Assembly: GCF_009711095.1 (NCBI RefSeq)
Contig: NZ_WMJZ01000008.1
Coordinates: forward strand, 1 to 64,000
DNA length: 64,000 nucleotides
Direction of reading: 5' to 3'
DNA from: Intestinirhabdus alba
GTDB lineage: Bacteria; Pseudomonadota; Gammaproteobacteria; Enterobacterales; Enterobacteriaceae
Below the pieces are notes generated by a model. The model ran no database searches, was not told where the DNA came from, and worked only from the letters and a program-made list of their open reading frames with translations. Every line of letters starts with the position of its first letter. Within the stretch, counting starts at the first letter, position 1. The position numbers and the translations under genes were made by a program. Below, piece after piece: positions 52,426-61,770 of the stretch.

Positions 52426-53156
52426 TGGATCGGTTGATATTTACCGCCGTGAGCGGCGCATCGCGCAGTTTGTCGCAGCAGCAGATCCACGCCAACAACC
52501 TGGCGAACGTCAATACCCAGGGCTTTCGCAGCGATCTGGATAACGCCCTCTCGCAGCAGGTTAGCGGCGAAGGGTACGCCTCGCGCTTTATGGCCCAGCC
52601 CACCCAGGGCGGGGTCGATATGACCCCCGGGGCGGTGCGTGAGACGGGGCGTAACCTCGATATCGCCGTAAAGGGCGACGGGCTGATTGCGTTGGTGCAG
52701 GGCAACCGCGAGGTTTACACCCGCAACGGGCAGATCGAAGTGGGGCCGGAGGGCGACTTATCCATCGACGGCCTGCCGGTCTCCGGCGACAACGGTCCGA
52801 TCGTCCTGCCGCCGTTCTCCTCCGTCAGCATCAGTGAGGACGGGGTGATCACCATCGTCCCGGACGACGGCGACATCGCCGCGCCCATCGACGTTGACCG
52901 CATCAAGCTGGTGAACGTGCCGCCGGGAGAGCTGCGTAAAAATGAGAACGGCTTTCTGGTGAGCAACGCGGCGATAAACCCGCGCGACGAAGAGGTGCTG
53001 GTGGCCTCCGGCCATCTGGAGTCCGCCAACGTCTCGGCCATCTCTGAAATGGTGTCCAGTATCGCCCTGAACCGCCAGTTTGAGGCGCAGATCAAGATGA
53101 TGAAGGCCGCCGAAGATCTCGCTAACGCAGGCAACCGCCTGATTCGCGGCACCTGA
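52425..53156 (+). CDS. lfgF: Lateral flagellar rod protein FlgF
   Basis: 243 residues. MDRLIFTAVSGASRSLSQQQ followed by IHANNLANVNTQGFRSDLD, and C-terminal ESANVSAISEMVSSIALNRQ FEAQIKMMKAAED. Proximal rod subunit, translationally coupled to lfgE. Confidence 0.94.
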   Translation: MDRLIFTAVSGASRSLSQQQIHANNLANVNTQGFRSDLDNALSQQVSGEGYASRFMAQPTQGGVDMTPGAVRETGRNLDIAVKGDGLIALVQGNREVYTRNGQIEVGPEGDLSIDGLPVSGDNGPIVLPPFSSVSISEDGVITIVPDDGDIAAPIDVDRIKLVNVPPGELRKNENGFLVSNAAINPRDEEVLVASGHLESANVSAISEMVSSIALNRQFEAQIKMMKAAEDLANAGNRLIRGT

Positions 53157-53177
53157 CAGTAATAAGAAGGAATAACC

Positions 53178-53963
53178 ATGAATCCCGCATTATGGATCAG
53201 TAAAACCGGCCTGGCGGCGCAGGACGCCAAAATGACCGCCATCTCCAACAACCTGGCCAACGTTAACACCACCGGGTTTAAGCGCGACCGCGCGATGTTC
53301 GCCGATCTGTTCTATCAGAATCAGCGCGCGCCGGGCGGCCAGCTCGACCAGAACAACATCGCCCCGACCGGCATCCAGTACGGCACCGGGGTGAAGGTGG
53401 TGGGCACCCAGAAAGAGTTCACCGTCGGCAACATCCAGAACACCGGGCAATCTTTTGACGTGGCGATTACCGGCCAGGGCTTCTTCCAGGTGGAGACCGC
53501 CGACGGCGACATCGCCTATACCCGCGCCGGCAACTTCCAGAGGACCCCGGACGGCGTGCTGACCAACGCCCAGGGCCTGCCGCTGGTTCCGCAGATTGAA
53601 CTGCCGGACAACGTGAAGGATCTGAAGATTGGCAAGGACGGCACCATCACCGCCACGGTGGCGGGCGAGGCCGATCCGGTGGAGCTGGGGCAGCTGACGC
53701 TGGTGAATTTCGTCAATCCGGCCGGCCTGGAGGCGCTGGGGGGCAACCTGTACCGCGAAACGGCGGCCAGCGGCGAAGCGGTGGAGGGGGTGCCCGGCGA
53801 AGAGGCGTTCGGCCAGCTGGAGCAAGGCTCCCTCGAAGGTTCCAACGTCCAGGTGGTTGAAGAGATGGTGGATATGATCACCGTTCAGCGCGCCTACGAG
53901 ATGAACGCCAAAATGGTCTCTGCCGCCGATGACATGCTGAAGTTTGTCACCCAGTCGATGTAA
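53178..53963 (+). CDS. lfgG: Lateral flagellar distal rod protein FlgG
   Basis: 261 residues, closely matching FlgG: ISKTGLAAQDAKMTAISNNL ANVNTTGFKRDRAMF, GFFQVETADGDIAYTRAGNF and EGSNVQVVEEMVDMITVQRA YEMNAKM. SD AAGAAGGAATAACC before ATG 53178. Confidence 0.96.
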   Translation: MNPALWISKTGLAAQDAKMTAISNNLANVNTTGFKRDRAMFADLFYQNQRAPGGQLDQNNIAPTGIQYGTGVKVVGTQKEFTVGNIQNTGQSFDVAITGQGFFQVETADGDIAYTRAGNFQRTPDGVLTNAQGLPLVPQIELPDNVKDLKIGKDGTITATVAGEADPVELGQLTLVNFVNPAGLEALGGNLYRETAASGEAVEGVPGEEAFGQLEQGSLEGSNVQVVEEMVDMITVQRAYEMNAKMVSAADDMLKFVTQSM

Positions 53964-53988
53964 AGCGCGGCTTTAAAGTGAACGAGAA

Positions 53989-54654
53989 ATGAAAAAGCAG
54001 TTAGTTATCAGTCTGCTGGCGCTGTTTTTGTCGGGCTGCGAAAGCCCGACGCTGCTGGTAAAGAAAGACGATGCGGCCTTTGCGCCGCCGGAGGTGGTGG
54101 TGCTGCCGGAAAGCAACGTGCGCGGCGGCGGGCTTTATAACGGCAACTACAACTGGTCATTAACCCAGGACCGTCGGGCCTACCGTGTGGGCGATATCCT
54201 GACCGTCAAGCTGGATGAATCGACCCAGGCCAGCAAGCAGGCGCGCACCAACTTTGGTAAGAAAAACGATGTCTCGCTGGGCGTTCCGCAAGCCTTTGGC
54301 CACACCATCGACAAGCTCTCCGGCTCCATCGACGGCAGCCGCAACTTCAACGGCAACGCCACCTCGCAGCAGCAGAACAGCCTGCGCGGGGCCATCTCCG
54401 TTGCGGTTTACAAGGTGTTGCCCAACGGCGTGCTGGCGATCCGCGGCGAGAAATGGCTGACCCTCAACCAGGGGGACGAATATATGCGGGTGACGGGGCT
54501 GGTGCGGGCGGAGGACATTGAGCGCGACAACTCCATCTCTTCCCAGCGCATCGCCAACGCCCGCATCTCCTACGCCGGGCGCGGTGCTCTCAGCGATGCG
54601 AATGCGGCCGGCTGGCTGACCCGCTTCTTTAACCATCCGCTGTTCCCGATCTGA
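53989..54654 (+). CDS. lfgH: Lateral flagellar L-ring lipoprotein FlgH
   Basis: 221 residues. A lipoprotein signal peptide ends at [11 protein letters not shown], with the lipobox Cys at 18. [20 protein letters not shown] and [31 protein letters not shown] are the FlgH motifs. Forms the outer-membrane bushing around the rod. Confidence 0.95.
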   Translation: MKKQLVISLLALFLSGCESPTLLVKKDDAAFAPPEVVVLPESNVRGGGLYNGNYNWSLTQDRRAYRVGDILTVKLDESTQASKQARTNFGKKNDVSLGVPQAFGHTIDKLSGSIDGSRNFNGNATSQQQNSLRGAISVAVYKVLPNGVLAIRGEKWLTLNQGDEYMRVTGLVRAEDIERDNSISSQRIANARISYAGRGALSDANAAGWLTRFFNHPLFPI

Positions 54655-54665
54655 TGGAGACCGTG

Positions 54666-55757
54666 ATGCGTAAACTGGCACTTTTTTTCCTGCTGATCGC
54701 CAGCATGAGCGCGGCGGCCCAGCGCCTTGGCGATGTGGTCGATATTCAGGGCGTGCGCGGCAACCAGCTGGTGGGCTACAGCCTGGTGGTGGGGCTTGAC
54801 GGCACCGGCGATAAAAACCAGGTCAAGTTCACCAACCAGTCCATTACCAACATGCTGCGGCAGTTCGGCGTCCAGCTGCCGGCGAAGATTGACCCGAAGG
54901 TCAAGAACGTGGCGGCGGTGGCGGTGAGCGCCACCCTGCCGCCGGGCTACGCCCGCGGGCAGAACATTGACGTCACCGTCTCGTCCATTGGCGACGCGAA
55001 GAGCCTGCGCGGCGGCACGCTGCTGCTGACCCAGCTGCGCGGCGCGGACGGCGAAGTGTACGCCCTGGCGCAGGGGAACGTGGTGGTCGGCGGGGTGAAG
55101 GCCGAGGGCAACAGCGGCTCCAGCGTCACCGTCAATACCGCCACCGTCGGCCGGGTGCCGAACGGCGGCTCGGTGGAGCGCGAAGTGCCCAGCGACTTCC
55201 AGCAGGAGCCGGTGGTAATGCTCAACCTGAAGCGGCCCAGCTTTAAAACCGCCAACAGCGTCGCGGTGGCGCTGAACGCCGCCTTTGGCAGCGGTACGGC
55301 CACCGCGCAAAGCGCCACCAACGTCGCGGTGCGCGCGCCGATGGGGGCGGGGGACCGGGTGGCTTTTATGTCCACCCTGGAGGACGTACAGATTAACGCC
55401 GGCCGACAGCCGCCCCGGGTGGTGTTCAACGCCCGCACCGGCACGGTGGTGATTGGCGACGGCGTGGTGGTACACGCGGCGGCAGTCTCCCATGGCAATC
55501 TGACCGTCACCATTCGCGAATCGGCGAACGTCAGCCAGCCGGGGGCCTTCAGCCGGGGCCGGACGGCGGTCACCCCGGAGAGCGATGTTAATGTCAACCG
55601 CGGCCGCGGCCAGATGGTGACCATCGCGGCGGGCACCAGCCTGCGCAGCATCGTCAACACCATTAACAGCCTTGGCGCGGCCCCGGACGACACGATGGCC
55701 ATCCTGCAGGCGCTGCACGAGGCCGGCGCGCTGGACGCCGAGCTGGTGGTGATTTAA
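54666..55757 (+). CDS. lfgI: Lateral flagellar P-ring protein FlgI
   Basis: 363 residues. ATG 54666 was chosen because GGAG lies 7 nt before it and it opens the signal peptide [19 protein letters not shown]; an ATG at 54654 overlaps the lfgH stop. [40 protein letters not shown] and [16 protein letters not shown] (C-term) identify FlgI. Confidence 0.95.
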   Translation: MRKLALFFLLIASMSAAAQRLGDVVDIQGVRGNQLVGYSLVVGLDGTGDKNQVKFTNQSITNMLRQFGVQLPAKIDPKVKNVAAVAVSATLPPGYARGQNIDVTVSSIGDAKSLRGGTLLLTQLRGADGEVYALAQGNVVVGGVKAEGNSGSSVTVNTATVGRVPNGGSVEREVPSDFQQEPVVMLNLKRPSFKTANSVAVALNAAFGSGTATAQSATNVAVRAPMGAGDRVAFMSTLEDVQINAGRQPPRVVFNARTGTVVIGDGVVVHAAAVSHGNLTVTIRESANVSQPGAFSRGRTAVTPESDVNVNRGRGQMVTIAAGTSLRSIVNTINSLGAAPDDTMAILQALHEAGALDAELVVI

Positions 55758-55766
55758 GGAGATCCT

Positions 55767-56156
55767 ATGTTGAACGCCGTTAACCGACAAACCACCATTC
55801 TGCCCGGCGATCTCTCCGGGCAGGTCAAGCCGCAAAACCTTGAACAGGCCGCCGAGCAGTTTGAGGCGATGATGCTGCGCTCGATGCTGACGCAGATGCG
55901 TAAAGCCGCCGACGTGCTGGGGGAGGACAACCCCTTCAACAGCAAGCAGCAGCGGATGATGCGCGACTTTTATGACGATCGGCTGGCCTCCGAGCTGGCG
56001 TCCCAGCGCAGCACCGGCATCGCCTGGATGATTGTTAATCAGCTTTCGCCGCAGGGTGCCGCCCCGCTTAAGAACGGGGCCGAAACGGCCGCTTTACATA
56101 AGCAACCGCAAGAACTTAACACGCCTGTGATTCCAGTAATGGGCGGGCAGGAGTAA
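55767..56156 (+). CDS. lfgJ: Lateral flagellar rod-assembly protein FlgJ, no muramidase domain
   Basis: 129 residues. It has only the N-terminal rod-capping domain (LEQAAEQFEAMMLRSMLTQM RKAADVLGEDNPFNSKQQRM). The C-terminal glucosaminidase domain of enteric FlgJ (about 313 residues in all) is missing, so another enzyme would have to open the peptidoglycan. The tail is Ala/Pro/Glu-rich. Confidence 0.9.
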   Translation: MLNAVNRQTTILPGDLSGQVKPQNLEQAAEQFEAMMLRSMLTQMRKAADVLGEDNPFNSKQQRMMRDFYDDRLASELASQRSTGIAWMIVNQLSPQGAAPLKNGAETAALHKQPQELNTPVIPVMGGQE

Positions 56157-56159
56157 GCC

Positions 56160-57542
56160 ATGAGTATGATTAATATCGCCTACAGCGGACTGCAGGCGGC
56201 CCAGTTCGGGATGAACGTTACCTCAATGAACGTGGCCAATATCTACACCGAGGGCTACAGCCGCCAGGGGATCGTCCAGAGCGCCATCGGCCCGATGGGC
56301 GCGGGAATGAGCCCCGGCAGCGGGGTTCAGGTTGACAGCATTCGTCGCATCTCCAGCCAGTATCTGGTCAACCAGCTCTGGCAAACCACCAGCAAAGCCA
56401 ACTACTTTGACACCGGGGATCAGTACATCAGCGCGCTGGAGCAGGTGATCGGCACCGACTCCACCAGCCTTGGCAACGGGCTGGACGATATGTTCAGCGC
56501 CCTGAGCGCCCTGACCCAGACCCCGGAGTCGCCGGCCCTGCGCCAGCAGCTGATCAACCAGGCCGGCGCGCTGGCGACCCGCTTTAATAACGTTAACAAC
56601 TTCATTTCCAGCCAGAAAGAGTCGGTTGACACCCAGCGCAACGCGATGGTCGAGCAGATCAACACCCTGAGCGCCAGTATCGCCGACTACAACAAAAAAA
56701 TTACCGATACGGAGTCCACCGGCGGCAACAGCAACGTGCTGCGCGATCAGCGCGACGAGCTGGTGAAGCAGCTCAGCACGCTGGCGGAAGTGAAGGTAAC
56801 CGAGGATGGCAGCGGCGGCTACACCGTCTCGCTCTCCAACGGCCAGCCGCTGGTCAGCGGTAAAACCGCCGGGCAGCTCAGCGCCGGGAAGGACAACAAC
56901 GGTAATTCCACGTTGACGCTAAAGTTCTCCACCAGCGAATTTTCCATCAACCCGTCGGCGGGCGGCCAGCTTGGTGCGCTGTACGATTACGAAACCGGCA
57001 CCCTGGCGCAGATGAAAGATTCCGTGCAGGGGATGGCGCAATCCATCGCCACCCTGTTCAACGGCCAGCTGGCGCAGGGCTTCGACCTGAACGGCAACCA
57101 GGGCAAGCCGCTGTTTACCTTCGATCCGAGCGATCCCGCCGGGATGCTGCGGGTCACGGATCTGAAGCCCGAGGAGCTGGCGCTCTCCGGTGCCCAGGCG
57201 GCGGACGGTTCGGGCGTACCGGGCAATGGCGATAACCTGAAGCTGCTGATCGAGCTGAAAAATCAGAAAACGGACATTCCGGGCCTGGGCAATATGAGCC
57301 TCAACGAGGGGGCGGCGGCCATTATCTCCACCATCGGTATCGCCAGTAAGAAGGGCAAAACGGAGGCGGAGGCGGCGGTGGCGGTGCTGAAGGACGCGCA
57401 GGATCAGCGCGATAACCTGAGCGCGGTGAATAAAGATCGGGAGGCCCTTAACCTGCAGAGCTATATGCAGGCCTACCAGGCCAATATGAAGGTTATCTCC
57501 ACCGGCAATCAGATTTTCAGCGACCTGCTGGGGATGTTCTAA
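56160..57542 (+). CDS. lfgK: Lateral flagellar hook-filament junction protein FlgK (HAP1)
   Basis: 460 residues. INIAYSGLQAAQFGMNVTSM NVANIYTEGYSRQ at the N-terminus and NLQSYMQAYQANMKVISTGN QIFSDLLGMF at the C-terminus are the HAP1 signatures. First junction protein on the hook, normally the base for the filament. Confidence 0.95.
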   Translation: MSMINIAYSGLQAAQFGMNVTSMNVANIYTEGYSRQGIVQSAIGPMGAGMSPGSGVQVDSIRRISSQYLVNQLWQTTSKANYFDTGDQYISALEQVIGTDSTSLGNGLDDMFSALSALTQTPESPALRQQLINQAGALATRFNNVNNFISSQKESVDTQRNAMVEQINTLSASIADYNKKITDTESTGGNSNVLRDQRDELVKQLSTLAEVKVTEDGSGGYTVSLSNGQPLVSGKTAGQLSAGKDNNGNSTLTLKFSTSEFSINPSAGGQLGALYDYETGTLAQMKDSVQGMAQSIATLFNGQLAQGFDLNGNQGKPLFTFDPSDPAGMLRVTDLKPEELALSGAQAADGSGVPGNGDNLKLLIELKNQKTDIPGLGNMSLNEGAAAIISTIGIASKKGKTEAEAAVAVLKDAQDQRDNLSAVNKDREALNLQSYMQAYQANMKVISTGNQIFSDLLGMF

Positions 57543-57563
57543 CGTCATCAGGAATATAAATTT

Positions 57564-58481
57564 ATGCGTATTAGTAGCCTGTACAACACCAACGCCATGC
57601 TGGCGCAGTTAAACATTAACGGCACGCGCTACAGTAAGCTGTCGGAACAGCTGATGACGCTGAAGCGAATTAACGTGCCGTCTGACGATCCCGTCTCCGC
57701 CAGCCGCCTGGTGCAGTTGAACCGCGAGCAGTCGGCGATTAAGCAGTATCAGAGCAATATCACCAGCCTGAGCGGGGCGCTGTCGATTCAGGAGTCAAAC
57801 ATCAGCGCGCTCAGCAACCAGATGCTGGCGGTGGGCGATAAGCTGAAGCTGGCCAATAACAGCACCCTCAGCCAGAAGGATATGGCGGGCTATGGCATGG
57901 AGCTTTCCTCCATGGTGGACTCGCTGGTGGCGACCCTGAACGCCAAAAATGAAAACGGCAGCTACCTGTTCTCCGGCACGCAGACCGACAGCCAGACGGT
58001 GACCTGGGATGAACAGAAAAAGGCCTACGTTTACGGCGGCAACGACAGCACCCGTGAAACCATTGTGGCCAACGGCGTTTCCATCACGGAGAACACCAAC
58101 GTCACCCACGCCTTTTCCGGCTCCGGCAACGACCTTGAGATGCTCAACAAGCTGAAGGCGCTCAGCGACAAAATGCAGGACCCGAACGCCAGCTATGCCG
58201 ACTATCAGGACGAGATGGATCAGATGATCGGCATGGCGCAAAACACCAGCGACAGCCTCGCCGGGCTGTTTACCGACCTCGGCGGCCGCCAGAACCGTCT
58301 GACCCTGCTGAACGACGCCCACAGCGACGTCAGCCTGGCCAACGATGACGTGGTGAAGGAGCTTTCCGCCACGGACTATCCCACCGCCTTCACCAACCTG
58401 CAGATGTATACGCAGTCGGTGCAGATCACCTATAAGGCTTACACCATGGTGAGCCAGCTCGATCTATTTAGTCTGATGTAA
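57564..58481 (+). CDS. lfgL: Lateral flagellar hook-filament junction protein FlgL (HAP3)
   Basis: 305 residues. MRISSLYNTNAMLAQLNING, VPSDDPVSASRLVQLNREQS and a flagellin-like C-terminal helix (LQMYTQSVQITYKAYTMVSQ). It is homologous to flagellin termini but its place and length are those of FlgL; it should not be mistaken for the missing flagellin. Confidence 0.93.
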   Translation: MRISSLYNTNAMLAQLNINGTRYSKLSEQLMTLKRINVPSDDPVSASRLVQLNREQSAIKQYQSNITSLSGALSIQESNISALSNQMLAVGDKLKLANNSTLSQKDMAGYGMELSSMVDSLVATLNAKNENGSYLFSGTQTDSQTVTWDEQKKAYVYGGNDSTRETIVANGVSITENTNVTHAFSGSGNDLEMLNKLKALSDKMQDPNASYADYQDEMDQMIGMAQNTSDSLAGLFTDLGGRQNRLTLLNDAHSDVSLANDDVVKELSATDYPTAFTNLQMYTQSVQITYKAYTMVSQLDLFSLM

Positions 58482-58483
58482 AC

Positions 58484-59491
58484 ATGATGCAGGTAGGTTT
58501 AAAAACAACGTCCCTCACCACCTCCACGCCCGCCGCCGGGCGCGGAGGGATTGATGCGCCGCAAACCATCGGCCGCCCGGCCGCGCCGGAGGTCATTACC
58601 CCCCGCAGCGCCTTCCCCGAATCGGCGCTGCTCTCCCGTCGGCCGATGCGCTACAACGTGCAGCTGAATCAGCAGCTCACGGCGGTGCAGCAGGCCGACA
58701 GCTATCTGGCGCAGACCGAAACTCAGCTCCTGCAGCTGCGTCAGTCGTCGCTGCGCGGCGACGCAGCGCCCCAGGCGAACGCGCTGCAAAAGCACCTTCA
58801 GCGCCGGTCGCAGCTCTCCGGCGGCACCATCGATCGCCATCTCACCGCGACGCTGGAGCAAAAGAGTACGGTTAACTTTACGCTGCCCGGCAGCGAGAAG
58901 CTGCTCAGTCAGCCGGACGGCGAAACGCTGGTGTTTTGCCTCGGCGGGCGGCAGCGGGAAATGACCGCCGTTTCCCTGCCGGAGGAGGCCACCCCGCGCC
59001 AGACGCTGACCCGGCTGAACGTCGGGCTGGGGCGGCTGGGGATCCACGCGCGGCAGACGGCGGGCGGGCAGCTGATGTTCAGCGTCGACGAAAGCCGCTG
59101 GGAGCGGGTCAGCCAGCAGCTGACCGTGCGCGGGGAGGGACGGCACTATCCGGGGGACGCCTTTACCCTGCTGGCCCCGCAGGCGGAGGCCGCCAGCAGC
59201 GACGAGGTGGTGGCGCTGGCGACGCGCCGGGAGCGTGAAAGCCAGCTGAAGCTACAAACCACCCTCGAGCATATCACCGGCCAGCGCAGCAGGCTGCGCC
59301 AGCAGCAGGACCGGGTGGCGTCGCGCATTAACGATATGGCGACGGTTTACAGTCCGGCCCAGGCCCAGGAGATTTCGCGCGGGCTGGGGGCGGCGCTGGC
59401 CAACAGCGGCAACAGCTACGGCGATCTCTCCCGGGCGCTGGGGGCGCAGGCGAACGTCAGGCTGGCGACGGTGAAAAATCTGCTGGGCTGA
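58484..59491 (+). CDS. lafW: LafW-like putative hook-associated protein
   Basis: 335 residues, 2 bp after lfgL. In Flag-2 loci this position holds lafW, a putative hook-associated protein, and both size and place agree. Internal helical regions (QLNQQLTAVQQADSYLAQTE, RERESQLKLQTTLEHITGQR) could form coiled coils; no catalytic motif is seen. The function is not established. It is the last flagellar gene here; GC-rich hairpins and the convergent lut operon follow. Confidence 0.7.
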   Translation: MMQVGLKTTSLTTSTPAAGRGGIDAPQTIGRPAAPEVITPRSAFPESALLSRRPMRYNVQLNQQLTAVQQADSYLAQTETQLLQLRQSSLRGDAAPQANALQKHLQRRSQLSGGTIDRHLTATLEQKSTVNFTLPGSEKLLSQPDGETLVFCLGGRQREMTAVSLPEEATPRQTLTRLNVGLGRLGIHARQTAGGQLMFSVDESRWERVSQQLTVRGEGRHYPGDAFTLLAPQAEAASSDEVVALATRRERESQLKLQTTLEHITGQRSRLRQQQDRVASRINDMATVYSPAQAQEISRGLGAALANSGNSYGDLSRALGAQANVRLATVKNLLG

Positions 59492-59592
59492 GGCGCGCGG
59501 CGGGCTGGCCTGTTCCGGCGTCCGAAAGGGGTAAAGGGAGAAGAGGAGAGGGGCGTTGGCCGAGCCGTCCGGAGCGCTAACGCCTTTCTGCA

Positions 59593-59636
59593 GGCGGGGC
59601 CGTCGGCCCCGCCCGAACGGGCCGCATCGCGGCCCG
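59593..59636. terminator. Paired GC-rich hairpins between lafW and lutC
   Basis: GGCGGGGCCG/CGGCCCCGCC (59593-59613) and CGGGCCGC/GCGGCCCG (59618-59636). They lie between convergent transcripts and lack T-runs. This gap is the right-hand junction of the flagellar cluster with the chromosomal backbone. Confidence 0.5.
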
Positions 59637-59644
59637 GATAACGA

Positions 59645-60340
59645 TCAGCAGTCTTCGATGATTAAGTACGAGGCGTTGACCGGACCGTGAACGCCCACCA
59701 CTTTGATCAGCTCAATATCCGCCGTGGAGCTGGGACCGGCAATGATGTTAATGCAGGAGGGCATTCTCGTCCCCTGTTCGGCCATCTGGTGCAGCTTTGT
59801 CGCCAGCTGCGCCACCCGCGGCAGGATCGTGCTTTTGCGTACCACGAAGATGGACGATTCGGGAAGCAGGCTAACGGAACGGCCCCGCTCAGGCGCGGAA
59901 AACAGTACGATGCCGCCGGACTCGGTCAGGCCGTACTCGGCGTAAACCACCCCCACTTTGGCCTGTTCCGCCAGGGCGATATTTTCGTTGCCCTGCGCCG
60001 GGTCCCACACCGTCGCCGCGCAGGCTTCCTGCAGGCGCGGGGTGATGCCCAGCGCCGCCAGACGCGCGTCGCCGCTGACGATCGCCGGCTGCTTGCCATA
60101 TTTTTCGCACAGGCGCAGCGCGGCTTCCGGAGCCTGCTCCTCGCTGGTCAGCTCGCAGTGCACCATCATCACCGAAGAGGCAAATTCCACGAAGGCGTCG
60201 CAGAGCTGCTGCTGGCTGCGATCGGTCAGCCGCGTTTGCGCATAGTTTTTGGCCGGAGTCGGGCGCGGCTGCGGGATCGTCTGCGGCTCGCGGCCCAGCG
60301 CCTGGGCGATATTGGCTAAAAACTCAGTTCTGTTATCCAT
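59645..60340 (-). CDS. lutC: LutC/YkgG lactate-utilisation protein
   Basis: 231 residues, the same length as E. coli YkgG, and alike along its length (MDNRTEFLANIAQALGREPQ, KVGVVYAEYGLTESGGIVLF, SCINIIAGPSSTADIELIKV). LUD-domain subunit of the LutABC complex that oxidises L-lactate to pyruvate. ATG 60340 overlaps lutB by 8 bp; a longer frame to 60400 is inside lutB and less likely. Confidence 0.95.
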   Translation of the reverse strand: MDNRTEFLANIAQALGREPQTIPQPRPTPAKNYAQTRLTDRSQQQLCDAFVEFASSVMMVHCELTSEEQAPEAALRLCEKYGKQPAIVSGDARLAALGITPRLQEACAATVWDPAQGNENIALAEQAKVGVVYAEYGLTESGGIVLFSAPERGRSVSLLPESSIFVVRKSTILPRVAQLATKLHQMAEQGTRMPSCINIIAGPSSTADIELIKVVGVHGPVNASYLIIEDC

Positions 60341-61760
60341 TATTTTTTTCCTGCGCTTTATGTTTCTTAAACCAGCTACGGAAGCTCTCGCCGTCCGCAT
60401 CGGGTAAATCCCTCGCCTGGGTCCACTCGGCGATAGCCCCGACGTTTATCATCGGCTTACCGCCCTTAATGAACCATTTCGCCGCGCGAGCGCCGGCGAC
60501 CATCCCAACCTTCCACATACCCGGATGGCTGTTGGCCCAGGTGAACATTTTGATCATCCGCTGCTCTGACTTTTGCGTCATGTTCTGTTCAGCAATCACC
60601 CGGCGGTGGCGCAGAATCAGCTTTGACAGCGGGATTTCCACCGGACAAACGGTGTCGCAGGCGGTACAGATCGAACAGGCGTAGGGCAGATCTTTAAAGT
60701 CCTTATAGCCGCCGATCAGCGGAGAGATCACGGCACCGATGGGGCCGGGATAGATGGAGCCATAGCCGTGGCCGCCGATGTGGCGATAGGCCGGGCAGGT
60801 GTTCATGCACGCCCCGCAGCGGATGCAGCGCAGCACATCTTTAAATTCGGAACCGAGCACGGCGGAGCGGCCGTTGTCGACGATAACCAGGTGGAACTCC
60901 TCCGGGCCGTCGACGTTATCCGCCTCGCGCGGGCCGGTAAGCCAGGTGTTGTAGCCGGTCAGCCGTGCGCCGACGGCGCTGCGCGCCAGCATGGTGATCA
61001 GCACGTCGACCTCTTCGAAGGTCGGCACGATGCGCTCCATGCCCATCACCGCGATATGGGTTTTCGGCAGGGTGGTGCACATACGCGCGTTGCCTTCGTT
61101 GGTCACCAGGCACACCGAGCCGGTTTCGGCGACGGCGAAGTTACAGCCGGTCACGCCGATTTCGGCGCTCAGAAAGTCCTGGCGGATCTTCTGGCGGATA
61201 AACAGCGTCATCGCTTCCGGCGTTTCCGGGCCGTCATAGCCCAGCTGCTCGTTGAGCACCCGGCGGATCTGATGGCGATCTTTATGGATCGCCGGCACCA
61301 CCACGTGGGAAGGCGGGTCCTGATCCAGCTGCAGAATATATTCACCCAGGTCGGTTTCAATCACCTGTACCCCGGCCTGCTGCAGCGCATGGTTCATGCC
61401 GATCTCTTCGGTCACCATGGACTTGGCCTTTACCACCTTGCGGGCGTTTTTGGCCTTCGCCACCTGCAGAATGTAGTTGGTGGCGTCCTCTTTGGTTTTG
61501 GCAAAATAGACCGTCCCGCCGTTCCGGGTGACCTTCTCCGACAGCTGGTACAGATAGGCGTCGAGATTCTGCAGCACGTGGTCGCGGATCTCGCTGGCGT
61601 GCTCGCGCCAGAACTCCCAGTGCCCCAGCTCGTCAACCATCTTCTGACGGTTAGCGCCGATTCGCTCCTGGGCATTGGCCACCGCTTTGCGCATGATTGG
61701 GTTCTCAACCTGCTGGCGGACGCGCGTTTTAAAATCTACTTCACTGGTTTTTAAATACAT
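60333..61760 (-). CDS. lutB: LutB/YkgF iron-sulfur lactate-utilisation protein
   Basis: 475 residues, the same as E. coli YkgF. A LUD domain (FAKTKEDATNYILQVAKAKN, NFAVAETGSVCLVTNEGNAR) is followed by two 4Fe-4S ferredoxin-type motifs, CIRCGACMNTCP and CSICTACDTVCP, around residues 310 and 360. It passes electrons from lactate within the LutABC complex. It begins 10 bp after lutA. Confidence 0.96.
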   Translation of the reverse strand: MYLKTSEVDFKTRVRQQVENPIMRKAVANAQERIGANRQKMVDELGHWEFWREHASEIRDHVLQNLDAYLYQLSEKVTRNGGTVYFAKTKEDATNYILQVAKAKNARKVVKAKSMVTEEIGMNHALQQAGVQVIETDLGEYILQLDQDPPSHVVVPAIHKDRHQIRRVLNEQLGYDGPETPEAMTLFIRQKIRQDFLSAEIGVTGCNFAVAETGSVCLVTNEGNARMCTTLPKTHIAVMGMERIVPTFEEVDVLITMLARSAVGARLTGYNTWLTGPREADNVDGPEEFHLVIVDNGRSAVLGSEFKDVLRCIRCGACMNTCPAYRHIGGHGYGSIYPGPIGAVISPLIGGYKDFKDLPYACSICTACDTVCPVEIPLSKLILRHRRVIAEQNMTQKSEQRMIKMFTWANSHPGMWKVGMVAGARAAKWFIKGGKPMINVGAIAEWTQARDLPDADGESFRSWFKKHKAQEKNNG

Positions 61761-61770
61761 GGTCTTTTCC

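Noticed and set aside
57564..58481. Flagellin candidate
   Set aside because: Its flagellin-like termini belong to FlgL; position after flgK and overall pattern identify the junction protein, not a filament subunit.
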